Source: Mangrovimonas sp. YM274 (GTDB lineage: Bacteria; Bacteroidota; Bacteroidia; Flavobacteriales; Flavobacteriaceae). Taken from it: a stretch of DNA of 64,000 nucleotides. A program made the position numbers and the translations under genes. How positions within the stretch are numbered: position 1 is the first letter of the stretch; each line of letters starts with the position of its first letter. Below are positions 45,106 to 53,419 of this stretch, piece after piece. The notes under the pieces are model-generated. The model had not been told where the DNA came from. It made no database searches and saw only the letters and a program-made list of their open reading frames with translations. Location of the stretch: contig NZ_CP133091.1 in the NCBI RefSeq assembly GCF_030908385.1, positions 310,001 to 374,000 on the forward strand, in the 5' to 3' direction.

Positions 45106-46131
45106 CTAGCCTTTTTTTAATGAGGATTTCCTAATCATTAATTCTGGGCTTAGTACGACCTTCTTTTCAACTTTTACATTATTGGTGTTGTTCACTTGCT
45201 CCAAAAATACTTGGGCAGTTATTTTTCCCATTTCCAATGGCGATTGGTCAACAGAAGTAATAGGAAGTTCCATGAATTTTGTAAAAGGTTCATTACTAAA
45301 GCCTATTACGGCACAATCTTCAGGGATTTTTATCCCTTGTGATGTCATTTCTTGGATTGCTCCCAAAATAACGGGGTCACTTGATGAGAAAATGCCATCT
45401 GGCTGAGGATTGAGCTTCATTAACTTTTTGGCAGCCTTTTTACCTTCCTCAACTTTACTTCGTACCAATTCCACATAGTTTTCATCATATTCAAAACCAT
45501 TATCGAGCAATGCCTGCTTGTATCCTGAAAAACGTTCGTCATATATCTCAATGCTCAGGTCACCGCCTATGTGAGCAATATGTTGACAGCCTTGGTCTAT
45601 AAGGTGCTTGGTCGCATTGTAAGCCGCTTCGTAGTCATTGATGGTTACCGAGCTTACTCCCGGAATGTTCTTCTTGCGGTCAAAGAAAATCAACGGCACA
45701 TTCTTTTGAATGATTTTATGAATGATATGATTTTCGTCAAGGGCAACATTGGATGCAGAAATCATAATACCATCCACTTGAGCGTTTAATAGGGCTTCCA
45801 AATTTTTGGCTTCCAGGTCTTGATCATTGTGGGTTTGACAAATGATGACATGGTAGCCATGTGGGTGTAATTCCTCCTCAATACCACGAATAACGGTGGA
45901 GAAGAAATTGCGGTCAATTCTAGGAACAATTACCCCTACGTTATTGCTTTTACCGCTTTTAAGGGCTACGGCCAATTTATTGGGCTCGTAGTTCATTTTT
46001 TGCGCAGTTTTTAGTACCAGCTCCCGTGTGGCTTTGCTAATCTTTGGGTTGTTGTTAAGGGCTCTGGATACCGTAGCAGCTGTAATGTCCAGCTTTTTGG
46101 CAATGTCGTAGATAGTTGTTTTTTTGTTCAT
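45106..46131 (-). CDS. LacI-family transcriptional regulator
   Basis: A 341-residue regulator starting MNKKTTIYDIAKK; the frame continues ten codons upstream, but this start gives the usual N-terminus. The helix-turn-helix is at residues about 6-25 (IYDIAKKLDITAATVSRALN), with the hinge helix NKLAVALKSG near 51-60. A periplasmic-binding-like effector domain follows (NNVGVIVPRIDRNFFSTVIRGIEEEL, VIGFSNEPFTKFMELPITSVDQ). It probably represses the pectin locus and is released by a uronate such as KDG or galacturonate. It is flanked by operators of the GTAATCGATTAC type. Confidence 0.9.
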   Translation of the reverse strand: MNKKTTIYDIAKKLDITAATVSRALNNNPKISKATRELVLKTAQKMNYEPNKLAVALKSGKSNNVGVIVPRIDRNFFSTVIRGIEEELHPHGYHVIICQTHNDQDLEAKNLEALLNAQVDGIMISASNVALDENHIIHKIIQKNVPLIFFDRKKNIPGVSSVTINDYEAAYNATKHLIDQGCQHIAHIGGDLSIEIYDERFSGYKQALLDNGFEYDENYVELVRSKVEEGKKAAKKLMKLNPQPDGIFSSSDPVILGAIQEMTSQGIKIPEDCAVIGFSNEPFTKFMELPITSVDQSPLEMGKITAQVFLEQVNNTNNVKVEKKVVLSPELMIRKSSLKKG

Positions 46132-46136
46132 TAAAA

Positions 46137-46210
46137 GTAACGTTACATAATGATTGTGCAAACATAAGCAAAAGCATTGGACTTGTGCGTATTGTAATGT
46201 TATCGATTAC
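46137..46210 (-). promoter_or_regulatory. Promoter of the LacI-type gene with operators
   Basis: On the minus strand TATGTTTG (46159-46166) fits the -7 box; I see no clean -33 TTG. GTTATCGATTAC (46199-46210) lies upstream of it and matches the locus operator at 11 of 12 positions. A shorter palindrome GTAACGTTAC (46137-46146) lies between the box and the start codon. Autoregulation is likely. Confidence 0.5.
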
Positions 46211-46339
46211 CTAAGGGTTTTGAAATTGGATAATTTGATGTGAATTTTTACAATTTATAAAAAAATTAGCCTAAAAATAGATAATTAAAAAAAAATGGAT
46301 CTATTATTTGCTACTAATATAATATTTTTTTGAAAAAAA

Positions 46340-46384
46340 TTTGGTTGCTCATGACATTTTAATTAGGTTTGGGTAATCGATTGC
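46340..46384 (+). promoter_or_regulatory. First GH28 promoter and LacI operator
   Basis: TTTG (46340-46343), 20 bases and TAGGTTTG (46364-46371) form a promoter. One base later comes GTAATCGATTGC (46373-46384), which matches the operator at 11 of 12 positions. The start codon is 30 bases further. Confidence 0.8.
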
Positions 46385-46414
46385 ATTTGTGAATAGAAAT
46401 TTAAGAAATCTGAA

Positions 46415-47875
46415 ATGAACAATATATTAAAAGCACATCTATCTAAGCTTAGTTTTAGTAATCTCGTAATGTTTGTGTTTGTGATGATAGTGTGCTTTTT
46501 TTCATGTGGTGAAAAAAAGCAACAAACTGTAAGTAGCACCCCGGAAGGTAGTCCATGGACTGCAATGCAAAAGATTGTTGCCGAGGTAAAAGCGCCTAGT
46601 TTTCCGGAGGCTACATTTAATATTTTGGAGTATGGGGCTGTGGCAGATGGAACTGCAGATAATACGGAGGCTTTTAGGAAAGCTATTATGGAATGTTCTC
46701 AAAAGGGCGGAGGGAAAGTTGTAGTGCCTTCAGGACAATATTTGACGGGGCCTATTCATTTGGAGGATAATGTCAATCTGCACTTGGAAGCTGGTGCCGA
46801 AATTTTGTTCAGCACGAATCCTAAAGATTATCCGTTGGTGCATACTTCTTACGAAGGGATTGAATTGATGAATTATTCCCCTTTAATTTATGCTTATCAA
46901 AAAAAGAATATTGCCATTACAGGTGAAGGAACTCTAAATGGACAGGCTTCCAACGACAATTGGTGGCCATGGTGTAAAAAGGAGGAGTATGGTTGGAAAG
47001 AAGGGATGGCTTCCCAGCGTGATAGTTTGAATTTACCTAGATTGATGGAAATGGGAGAAACGGGAGTTCCTGTTGCCGAACGTGTTTTTGGTGAAGGGCA
47101 CTATTTGCGTCCAACGTTTTTAGAGCCTTTTGAGTGTAGCAATGTGCTTATTCAGGGAGTGAAAATTGTCAATGCGCCTTTTTGGGTGATTCACCCGATA
47201 AAGTCTAATGACGTCATTGTAGATGGAGTAACGGTGGAAAGTCACGGGCCTAACAATGATGGTTGCGATCCTGAATATTCTAAAAATGTCATCATCAAAA
47301 ACTGTGTATTCAATACCGGGGATGACTGCATTGCTATTAAGGCAGGAAGAGATGCTGAAGGACGTAGGGTTGCCATTAAAAGTGAAAATATTGTGGTGCA
47401 AAACTGTAAAATGATTGACGGACATGGAGGTGTCGTAATTGGTAGCGAAATGTCGGCAGGAGTTTCCAATGTATATGTGGAAAACTGTAGCATGGATAGT
47501 CCACATTTGGATCGTGCTATTCGCATTAAAACCAATTCCAGAAGAGGTGGTGTGGTAGATGGTGTCTATGTTAGAAATGTAGAAGTTGGTCAAGTTAAAG
47601 AAGCCGTTTTAAGAGTGAATCTGTTTTATGCAACCTATGCCAATCAAACAGGGGAATTTATACCAACGGTAAAAAATATTTACTTAGAAAATATGACGGT
47701 TAAGAATGGCGGGAAATTTGGCATTTTGGCCAAAGGGTTTCCAGAGTCTCCAGTGCAAAATGTTACATTGAAAGATGTCGTTATAGAGCAAGTGGATTCG
47801 GTTTATTCTTTAGAAAATGTGGAAAATATAAAGTTTATCAATACGCACATCAATGGGGAGCTTATCAAGAACTAA
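46415..47875 (+). CDS. GH28 polygalacturonase lipoprotein
   Basis: A 486-residue GH28 enzyme with a long N-terminus and lipobox (VMIVCFFSC, Cys near 31). The pectate-lyase-3-type start FNILEYGAVADGTADNTEAFRKAI is followed by the four GH28 signatures: NNDGCD, GDDCIAIKAGRD, GHGGVVIGSEMSAG and RIKTNSRRGG. All catalytic Asp residues and the GHG His are present. It should hydrolyse galacturonosyl linkages, probably exo-acting on oligomers in the periplasm. It has its own operator-controlled promoter and a terminator-like hairpin 210 bases downstream. Confidence 0.93.
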   Translation: MNNILKAHLSKLSFSNLVMFVFVMIVCFFSCGEKKQQTVSSTPEGSPWTAMQKIVAEVKAPSFPEATFNILEYGAVADGTADNTEAFRKAIMECSQKGGGKVVVPSGQYLTGPIHLEDNVNLHLEAGAEILFSTNPKDYPLVHTSYEGIELMNYSPLIYAYQKKNIAITGEGTLNGQASNDNWWPWCKKEEYGWKEGMASQRDSLNLPRLMEMGETGVPVAERVFGEGHYLRPTFLEPFECSNVLIQGVKIVNAPFWVIHPIKSNDVIVDGVTVESHGPNNDGCDPEYSKNVIIKNCVFNTGDDCIAIKAGRDAEGRRVAIKSENIVVQNCKMIDGHGGVVIGSEMSAGVSNVYVENCSMDSPHLDRAIRIKTNSRRGGVVDGVYVRNVEVGQVKEAVLRVNLFYATYANQTGEFIPTVKNIYLENMTVKNGGKFGILAKGFPESPVQNVTLKDVVIEQVDSVYSLENVENIKFINTHINGELIKN

Positions 47876-48087
47876 ATGCCTTAAGATGAGCGAAAAGAAG
47901 TAGTGTTAAAAAAATACGGAAGGAGTTTCTATGGGATATTTAAATCATTTAGAAATAAAAGATTTCAATGGTCATTTAGTATCGGTTGTCCCTAAAATCC
48001 AGCCTGTCAATAGTATTGTAATTGCATTGTTTGTTAGAGGTTAAATTAGATGCAATTAGAGTGTTTGCATATTTGAATTAGTTGGAT

Positions 48088-48122
48088 AGGAGCTTGATAT
48101 AGAATTATCAAGCTCCTGTTGT
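48088..48122 (+). terminator. Hairpin after first GH28 gene
   Basis: AGGAGCTTGATA (48088-48099) and TATCAAGCTCCT (48106-48117) are perfect 12-base arms with a six-base loop, followed by GTTGTTTGC. This is a strong stem with a moderate T-rich tail, 27 bases before the next gene. It may terminate the GH28 transcript or attenuate read-through. Confidence 0.6.
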
Positions 48123-48148
48123 TTGCAAGAAGTAACCTGAAAGTAGTC

Positions 48149-49096
48149 ATGAAAATAGTGTTTAAAATTGTATTTGTGTTGTTTTCAATGGGGAATGCCA
48201 TGGCGCAGTATACGGTACCTTTAGATACTAGTTACACCTCTCAAAGTGCCTTTTTAAAGGCTCAAAAAAAATATCCAGCTGTTGAATTAGTGACCTTGAA
48301 AGAGAGATCTAAAGTTAACGAGCAAAGAGATATTGTTTATAAGATTATTGAAGGGCGGGCGCTACATTTGGATGCGTTTTCAAAGTCACAAAAAACAATT
48401 AAGCCGGCAATTATTTTAGTCCATGGTGGTGGATGGAAATCTGGTAATAGAACTATGTTGCAACCATTGGCGCAACAATTGGCAGAAAAAGGGTGGGTTT
48501 CCTTTACCGTTGAATATCGATTGTCGCTAGAAGCGCAATTCCCGGAAGGCATCAAAGATGTCAAGTCGGCTGTGAAATATGTAAGGAAAAATGCAGAGGA
48601 CTTTGGAGTGGATGCGTCCAAAATGGCTGTTTTGGGTTGCTCTTCAGGAGCTCAAATGGCCTCGCTAATTGCAGCTACTAATGGAAATTCTGAATTTGAT
48701 GATGTAGATTATCTGCCGGAAATCTCTTCCAATGTTGAAGCGCTGATTAATATTGATGGAATTTTGGCGTTTCATCATCCTATATCTGAGGAAGGTACTT
48801 TAGCTTCGGAATGGTTGGGAGGCACTTACCAAGAGCGTCCCGAAATTTGGCATCAGGCTTCGGCACTTTCACACGTAAGTAGAAACACAACGCCTTCACT
48901 ATTTATCAAAAGTGACTTTGACAGATTTCAAGCAGGAAGAGAAGAGTTTGTTGCTGTTTTAAAGCAAAATAATATATATTATGAAGTGAAATCCATACAC
49001 AATGCACCGCATACCTTTTGGTTGTTTCAGCCTTGGTTTGATGAGGTTTTGGAATGTGTGGATCAATTTTTAAAAACCGTATTTTCCAACAATTAA
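48149..49096 (+). CDS. Alpha/beta hydrolase, probable carbohydrate esterase
   Basis: A 315-residue secreted hydrolase. I use the ATG at 48149 (MKIVFKIVFVLFSMGNAMAQ, a good signal peptide) rather than an upstream TTG. Motifs are ILVHGGGWKSGN (oxyanion hole HGGG), GCSSGAQMA with the nucleophile Ser, and a late HNAPHTFWLF with the catalytic His. The BD-FAE/esterase-lipase type suggests removal of acetyl or other esters from pectic glycans. The substrate is inferred from the neighbours. DUF4861 follows 12 bases later. Confidence 0.8.
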   Translation: MKIVFKIVFVLFSMGNAMAQYTVPLDTSYTSQSAFLKAQKKYPAVELVTLKERSKVNEQRDIVYKIIEGRALHLDAFSKSQKTIKPAIILVHGGGWKSGNRTMLQPLAQQLAEKGWVSFTVEYRLSLEAQFPEGIKDVKSAVKYVRKNAEDFGVDASKMAVLGCSSGAQMASLIAATNGNSEFDDVDYLPEISSNVEALINIDGILAFHHPISEEGTLASEWLGGTYQERPEIWHQASALSHVSRNTTPSLFIKSDFDRFQAGREEFVAVLKQNNIYYEVKSIHNAPHTFWLFQPWFDEVLECVDQFLKTVFSNN

Positions 49097-49108
49097 AACT
49101 AAATTATT

Positions 49109-50131
49109 ATGAGAAGAATTAGCGCCATACTCCTTTTGATGATGTTCTTTGGGGTGTCCTGTAAAGATAAATCAGCTCCAAAAGAAGCAGAAGCAACTCA
49201 AGAAACCGAAGTGGTAAAAGAGGTAGTTGAAACTCCTAAAACCTATGCAGAGATTTCCATTGCAGAAGGAGGGGAGTGGATAGATGGTCCTAGAGATCAT
49301 AAGGAATATAGTGGCGGAACGTCATTTAAAAATGTAACATCCTTAAAAGTTCCTGAACAACATACGGATCATTCTTGGTATATCCGTTATGAAGGTCCAG
49401 GTTGGGAAAGTAGTAAAGTGGGTTACAGACTGTATCTGGATTGGAGAAATGCCATTGACATTTTTGGAAAGGTAACCGATGAGATGGTCTTGTCTCAAGT
49501 GGGGCAGGATGGCTTTGATTCGTACCATGAATTGCAGTCTTGGGGAATGGACATCTTAAAGGCCGGGAAATCTATGGGAATAGGTTCTTTGGGGAGATAT
49601 GATGGTACGGAAGTGCTGCACTTCAATGAGGTGGATTCTACGTTTGCCAATGTTGAGAATATGGCAAACATGTCTGTGGTGAATGTAGATTATTTTGGAT
49701 GGAAAACCATGGATGATAAAATCGATTTAAAATCGCAATTGAGCATTCAGCCTGATAGTAGAATGACTAAACATACTATGACGCCTTCAAAAGCGATTTC
49801 AGGAATTTGTACCGGTATTGTAAAATTTGATGGCATTGATTTGATCCAGAAGGAAAGCGATACTTCAGATTGGGCCTACATTGCTACTTATGGAGAGCAA
49901 AGCTTAGTGCCAGATAATTTGGGGATGGCTGTATTTTATAAAAAGTCAACAGTGGAACAAGTTGTAGAAGGACCTCATGATCATTTGGTAGTGTTTAAAC
50001 CAACAACAGAAGCAGTATCCTTTTACTTCTTAGGTGCTTGGGAAAAAGAAAAAGATGGCATTACTACAAAAGAAGGTTTCTTGACTTATTTAGATGGGCT
50101 TTTGTCGGAATTAAATAACAATACCTTGTAA
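49109..50131 (+). CDS. DUF4861 family lipoprotein
   Basis: A 340-residue lipoprotein (MMFFGVSC, Cys18) with an acidic linker (KEAEATQETEVVKEVVE). The domain contains LKVPEQHTDHSWYIRYEGPGWESSKVGYRLYLDWRNA and GFDSYHELQSWGMDILKAG. These blocks are what I recall for DUF4861, a family common in pectin and other uronic-acid loci without a settled activity. The repeated His/Asp/Trp pattern looks enzymatic, but I cannot name the reaction. Its stop overlaps the start of the cupin gene by one base (TAATG), so the two are made together. Confidence 0.75.
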   Translation: MRRISAILLLMMFFGVSCKDKSAPKEAEATQETEVVKEVVETPKTYAEISIAEGGEWIDGPRDHKEYSGGTSFKNVTSLKVPEQHTDHSWYIRYEGPGWESSKVGYRLYLDWRNAIDIFGKVTDEMVLSQVGQDGFDSYHELQSWGMDILKAGKSMGIGSLGRYDGTEVLHFNEVDSTFANVENMANMSVVNVDYFGWKTMDDKIDLKSQLSIQPDSRMTKHTMTPSKAISGICTGIVKFDGIDLIQKESDTSDWAYIATYGEQSLVPDNLGMAVFYKKSTVEQVVEGPHDHLVVFKPTTEAVSFYFLGAWEKEKDGITTKEGFLTYLDGLLSELNNNTL

Positions 50132-50547
50132 TGAAAAGAGGTGCCCAAATGTTTCTTTTTGGATGGCTTTTTGTAGGAGTCCAAATGCTTTGTGCACAAG
50201 AAGCATCATTCACTATTGAGGATTGTGTTAATACCTTTTCAAAAGACCAAACAGTGTCTACCAAGGTGGGTTATCAATATTGGTTTGTAGATAAGGATTT
50301 CCTAGACGGAAGGACCATTAAAATGAGTGTGGTGGCACCAGGAAAATCAACCCATGCGCCTCATAAACATGTCGAAGATGAATTCTTTTATGTTCTGGAA
50401 GGGACAGCCAGATTTCATTTAGATGGAAAGGAAGTAGTGGTAGGTGCCAATACCAGTTTGTATTGTCCGTCAAACAGCATGCACGGTATTAGTAATGCCG
50501 GAGAAACCGAATTGAAATATTTGGTGATTAAAAAATATGAGAAATAA
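50131..50547 (+). CDS. Secreted cupin-domain protein
   Basis: A 138-residue protein with a signal peptide (FLFGWLFVGVQMLCAQ) and one cupin domain: STHAPHKHVEDEFFYVLEG (motif 1, with HxH and Glu) and a second motif around YCPSNSMHGISNAG (His). These residues would hold one metal ion. Small periplasmic cupins in pectin loci are often linked to uronate handling (KdgF-like ring opening of unsaturated uronate is one option), but assignment here is inference. It is coupled to the DUF4861 gene and followed three bases later by GH105. Confidence 0.8.
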   Translation: MKRGAQMFLFGWLFVGVQMLCAQEASFTIEDCVNTFSKDQTVSTKVGYQYWFVDKDFLDGRTIKMSVVAPGKSTHAPHKHVEDEFFYVLEGTARFHLDGKEVVVGANTSLYCPSNSMHGISNAGETELKYLVIKKYEK

Positions 50548-50550
50548 CAA

Positions 50551-51786
50551 ATGAAAAAGTATGTAAAATCAGTTCTTGTTCTCGCCGTTTTAATGGGGGC
50601 AATGAGCTGTAAAGAAAATAAAAAGGAGGTTGTAACTGCAGAAGAACCTCAAAAAGAAATGACAATTCCAAAGAATTTAAAATGGTCTGAGCGTATGGCC
50701 TTGTCCGAAATTGTGCGTTTTCCAGATCCTACTACGCTTGATTTTCGTGATAAGCCAAGATGGAGCTATACCAACGGATTGGTGTTGCAGGCCATGTCTA
50801 GGGTTTATGAGCAAAATCATGATGAACGCTTGTTTGATTACATCTACGATTATGCCAACCGGATGATTGCTGAAGATGGAACGATTGATACCTATAAGCT
50901 TAGTAATTATAATTTGGATATGATTAAATCTGGAGATGCCGTGTATTATTTGTACAATAAAAAGCAGGAACCCAGATTTAAAATGGCCATGGACACCCTT
51001 CATAAGCAATTGGAGGGGCAGCCTACGACTTCAGAGGGAGGCTATTGGCATAAAAAGATCTATCCGTACCAAATGTGGTTGGACGGAGTTTTTATGGCAG
51101 AGCCTTTTCATGCCAAGTATACCACAACATTTATGGATGGTGCCGAGGCAGCAAAAACTTTTGACAAAATCGTGCTTCAATTTGATTTAATTGAAAAGTA
51201 CAATAGAGATCCTAAAACAGGACTATACTATCATGGTTGGGATGAAAGCAAAGAGCAAAAGTGGGCCGACAAGGAAACTGGTCTGTCCCAAAACTTTTGG
51301 TCCCGCGGTATGGGCTGGTATGGCATGGCTTTAGTGGATGTATTGGATTATTTGCCAGAAACCCACCCGGGAAGAGAGCGAATTATCAACTACCTAAACC
51401 AATACGCCGAGGCTATTGTGAAATATCAAGACAAGAGCGGTACTTGGTATCAAGTATTGGACATGCCTGAAAGAGAAGGAAATTATTTGGAGGCTACAGG
51501 TAGTTGCATGTTCACCTATGCCTTGGCTAAAGGTGTTAACAAGGGCTATTTGCCAAAATCATATGTAACCTATGCTCAAAAAGGGTTTCAGGGTGTTTTG
51601 GACACCTTTGTGAGTGTGGAAACCGATGGCATGGTAAATCTTAATAAGTGTTGTGCCGTAGCAGGTTTGGGAGGAAATCCTTATCGTGACGGTACTTTTG
51701 AATACTACATCGGAGAAAAAATTAGAGCTAATGATCCTAAGGGAACCGGACCTTTTATCATGGCTGCTTTGGAGTTGAATCAATAA
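50551..51786 (+). CDS. GH105 unsaturated uronyl hydrolase lipoprotein
   Basis: A 411-residue lipoprotein (LMGAMSC, Cys20) of the GH105 family. The (alpha/alpha)6 barrel shows WSYTNGLVLQAMSRVYEQ, YNLDMIKSGD, MWLDGVFMAEPFHAKY, FWSRGMGWYGMALVDVLDYLPETHPGR and YLEATGSCMFTYALAKGVNKGYL. The Asp in the WLDG or the preceding NLD block would be the hydrating acid. It removes the unsaturated galacturonyl residue from lyase products; whether it prefers rhamnogalacturonan or homogalacturonan ends cannot be told. Its product feeds KduI. Confidence 0.92.
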   Translation: MKKYVKSVLVLAVLMGAMSCKENKKEVVTAEEPQKEMTIPKNLKWSERMALSEIVRFPDPTTLDFRDKPRWSYTNGLVLQAMSRVYEQNHDERLFDYIYDYANRMIAEDGTIDTYKLSNYNLDMIKSGDAVYYLYNKKQEPRFKMAMDTLHKQLEGQPTTSEGGYWHKKIYPYQMWLDGVFMAEPFHAKYTTTFMDGAEAAKTFDKIVLQFDLIEKYNRDPKTGLYYHGWDESKEQKWADKETGLSQNFWSRGMGWYGMALVDVLDYLPETHPGRERIINYLNQYAEAIVKYQDKSGTWYQVLDMPEREGNYLEATGSCMFTYALAKGVNKGYLPKSYVTYAQKGFQGVLDTFVSVETDGMVNLNKCCAVAGLGGNPYRDGTFEYYIGEKIRANDPKGTGPFIMAALELNQ

Positions 51787-51808
51787 TCAAAAAGCTTTCC
51801 TCAAATTT

Positions 51809-53419
51809 ATGAAACTAGCAATTAGTTTATTTTTATCCTGCTTATACTTGGGTCTTTCTGCACAAAATTCCACACCATTATCTCAGGTTTGGGTAGCGGA
51901 CAATGGTGATGGAACCTATAAAAACCCAATCCTTCATGCCGATTATTCCGACCCTGATGTTGTAAGGGTGGGTGACGATTATTATATGACCTCCTCATCG
52001 TTTAATTGTTTGCCTGGCTTACCCATTTTACATTCCAAGGATTTAGTGAATTGGGAATTGATCAATTATGCATTGCCAAAACAGCCACCTTATGAGGTGT
52101 TTGATAAGCCACAACATGGAAATGGGGTTTGGGCGCCCTGCATTCGATATCATGATGGTGAATTTTACATTTACTATCCCGATCCGGATTATGGTATTTA
52201 CATGGTGAAGACTAAAGATCCTAAAGCTAACTGGTCTGAGCCTATTTTGGTAAAAGGCGGAAAAGGTTTGATTGATCCAACACCTCTTTGGGACGATGAT
52301 GGCCAAGTCTATTTAGCCTATGCATTTGCAGGAAGTAGAGCAGGGATTAAAAGTCTACTGGTAATTTGTACCATGAACGTCGAAGGCACAATCGCCAATG
52401 ATGATGAGGTCATGATTATAGACGGACATGAGGAAGAACCAACAATAGAAGGACCTAAATTTTACAAACACAATGGCTATTACTATATTTTTGCACCTGC
52501 AGGTGGAGTGGCAACTGGGTGGCAAACTGTGCTGAGGTCTAAGCAAATTTATGGGCCTTATGAAAAGCGCAAGGTAATGGATCAAGGAAAGACTTCCATT
52601 AATGGGCCTCATCAAGGAGCTTGGGTGCAAACGCAAACAGGAGAAGATTGGTTCATACATTTTCAGGATAAAGGCACTTATGGTAGAATTGTTCATTTGC
52701 AGCCTATGAAATGGGTTGATGGATGGCCTGTTATTGGCGAAGATAAGGATGGTGATGGTATTGGAGTTCCTGTGGCTTCTTATAAAAAACCAAATGTAGG
52801 AGCGACTTATTCCAAAGTAACACCTCCAGATTCTGATGAGTTTAATGATCCATCTTTAGGATTGCAATGGCAGTGGCATGCCAACCCAAAAGTGTATTGG
52901 GGGTTTCCAACAAGTATGGGACATTACACCATGTATTGCATGCCCAAAGGAGAAGCTCAGAACTTAATGGATGTTCCCAATTTATTGCTGCAAAAGTTTC
53001 CTTCGGAAGAATTTACGGCAACCACCAAAATGACTTTCAATGCTCGTTTTGATGGTGAGCAAGTTGGGTTTTTGATCATGGGATTGGATTATAGTTATCT
53101 TAAGGTGGAGCAACAATCAGGTAAATTAAGGTTGTCTCAGGTAACTTGTATGGATGCCGATAAAAAAGGAGTTGAAAAGGAAAACGCTTCAGTACCATTA
53201 AAAAATAATACCTTCTATCTTCAGGTGAAGGTTGGAAAAAATGGTATTTGTGAATTCTTCTATAGTGAAAATGGGAAGAAATTTAAATCGATAGGAACTT
53301 CTTTTAAATCTAGAGAAGGGAAATGGATAGGAAGCAAAATAGGCTTTTTGGCATTGCGCGATGGTGTTATAAACGATGCAGGTAGTGTGGATATTGATTG
53401 GATTAGATTTACCGAATAA
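51809..53419 (+). CDS. GH43 glycosidase with C-terminal beta-sandwich
   Basis: A 536-residue secreted enzyme (signal LFLSCLYLGLSAQ). The five-blade propeller carries the three GH43 carboxylates: YSDPDVVRVGDDYYM (base), GLIDPTPLWDDDGQ (pKa Asp) and EPTIEGPKFYKHNG (acid Glu). The C-terminal part from about residue 345 is a beta-sandwich (FSSEEFTATTKMTF..DGEQVGFLIMGLDYSYLKVE), as in the xylosidase/arabinofuranosidase subfamilies. It probably removes arabinose or xylose side chains from pectin. The subfamily is not certain. The next gene shares one base with its stop. Confidence 0.9.
   Translation: MKLAISLFLSCLYLGLSAQNSTPLSQVWVADNGDGTYKNPILHADYSDPDVVRVGDDYYMTSSSFNCLPGLPILHSKDLVNWELINYALPKQPPYEVFDKPQHGNGVWAPCIRYHDGEFYIYYPDPDYGIYMVKTKDPKANWSEPILVKGGKGLIDPTPLWDDDGQVYLAYAFAGSRAGIKSLLVICTMNVEGTIANDDEVMIIDGHEEEPTIEGPKFYKHNGYYYIFAPAGGVATGWQTVLRSKQIYGPYEKRKVMDQGKTSINGPHQGAWVQTQTGEDWFIHFQDKGTYGRIVHLQPMKWVDGWPVIGEDKDGDGIGVPVASYKKPNVGATYSKVTPPDSDEFNDPSLGLQWQWHANPKVYWGFPTSMGHYTMYCMPKGEAQNLMDVPNLLLQKFPSEEFTATTKMTFNARFDGEQVGFLIMGLDYSYLKVEQQSGKLRLSQVTCMDADKKGVEKENASVPLKNNTFYLQVKVGKNGICEFFYSENGKKFKSIGTSFKSREGKWIGSKIGFLALRDGVINDAGSVDIDWIRFTE

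Noticed and set aside
47931-48044. A 37-codon plus-strand frame (MGYLNHLEIKDFNG...) after the first GH28 gene.
   Set aside because: Too short to judge, no known pattern, and it lies in a likely 3' untranslated region before the terminator-like hairpin.
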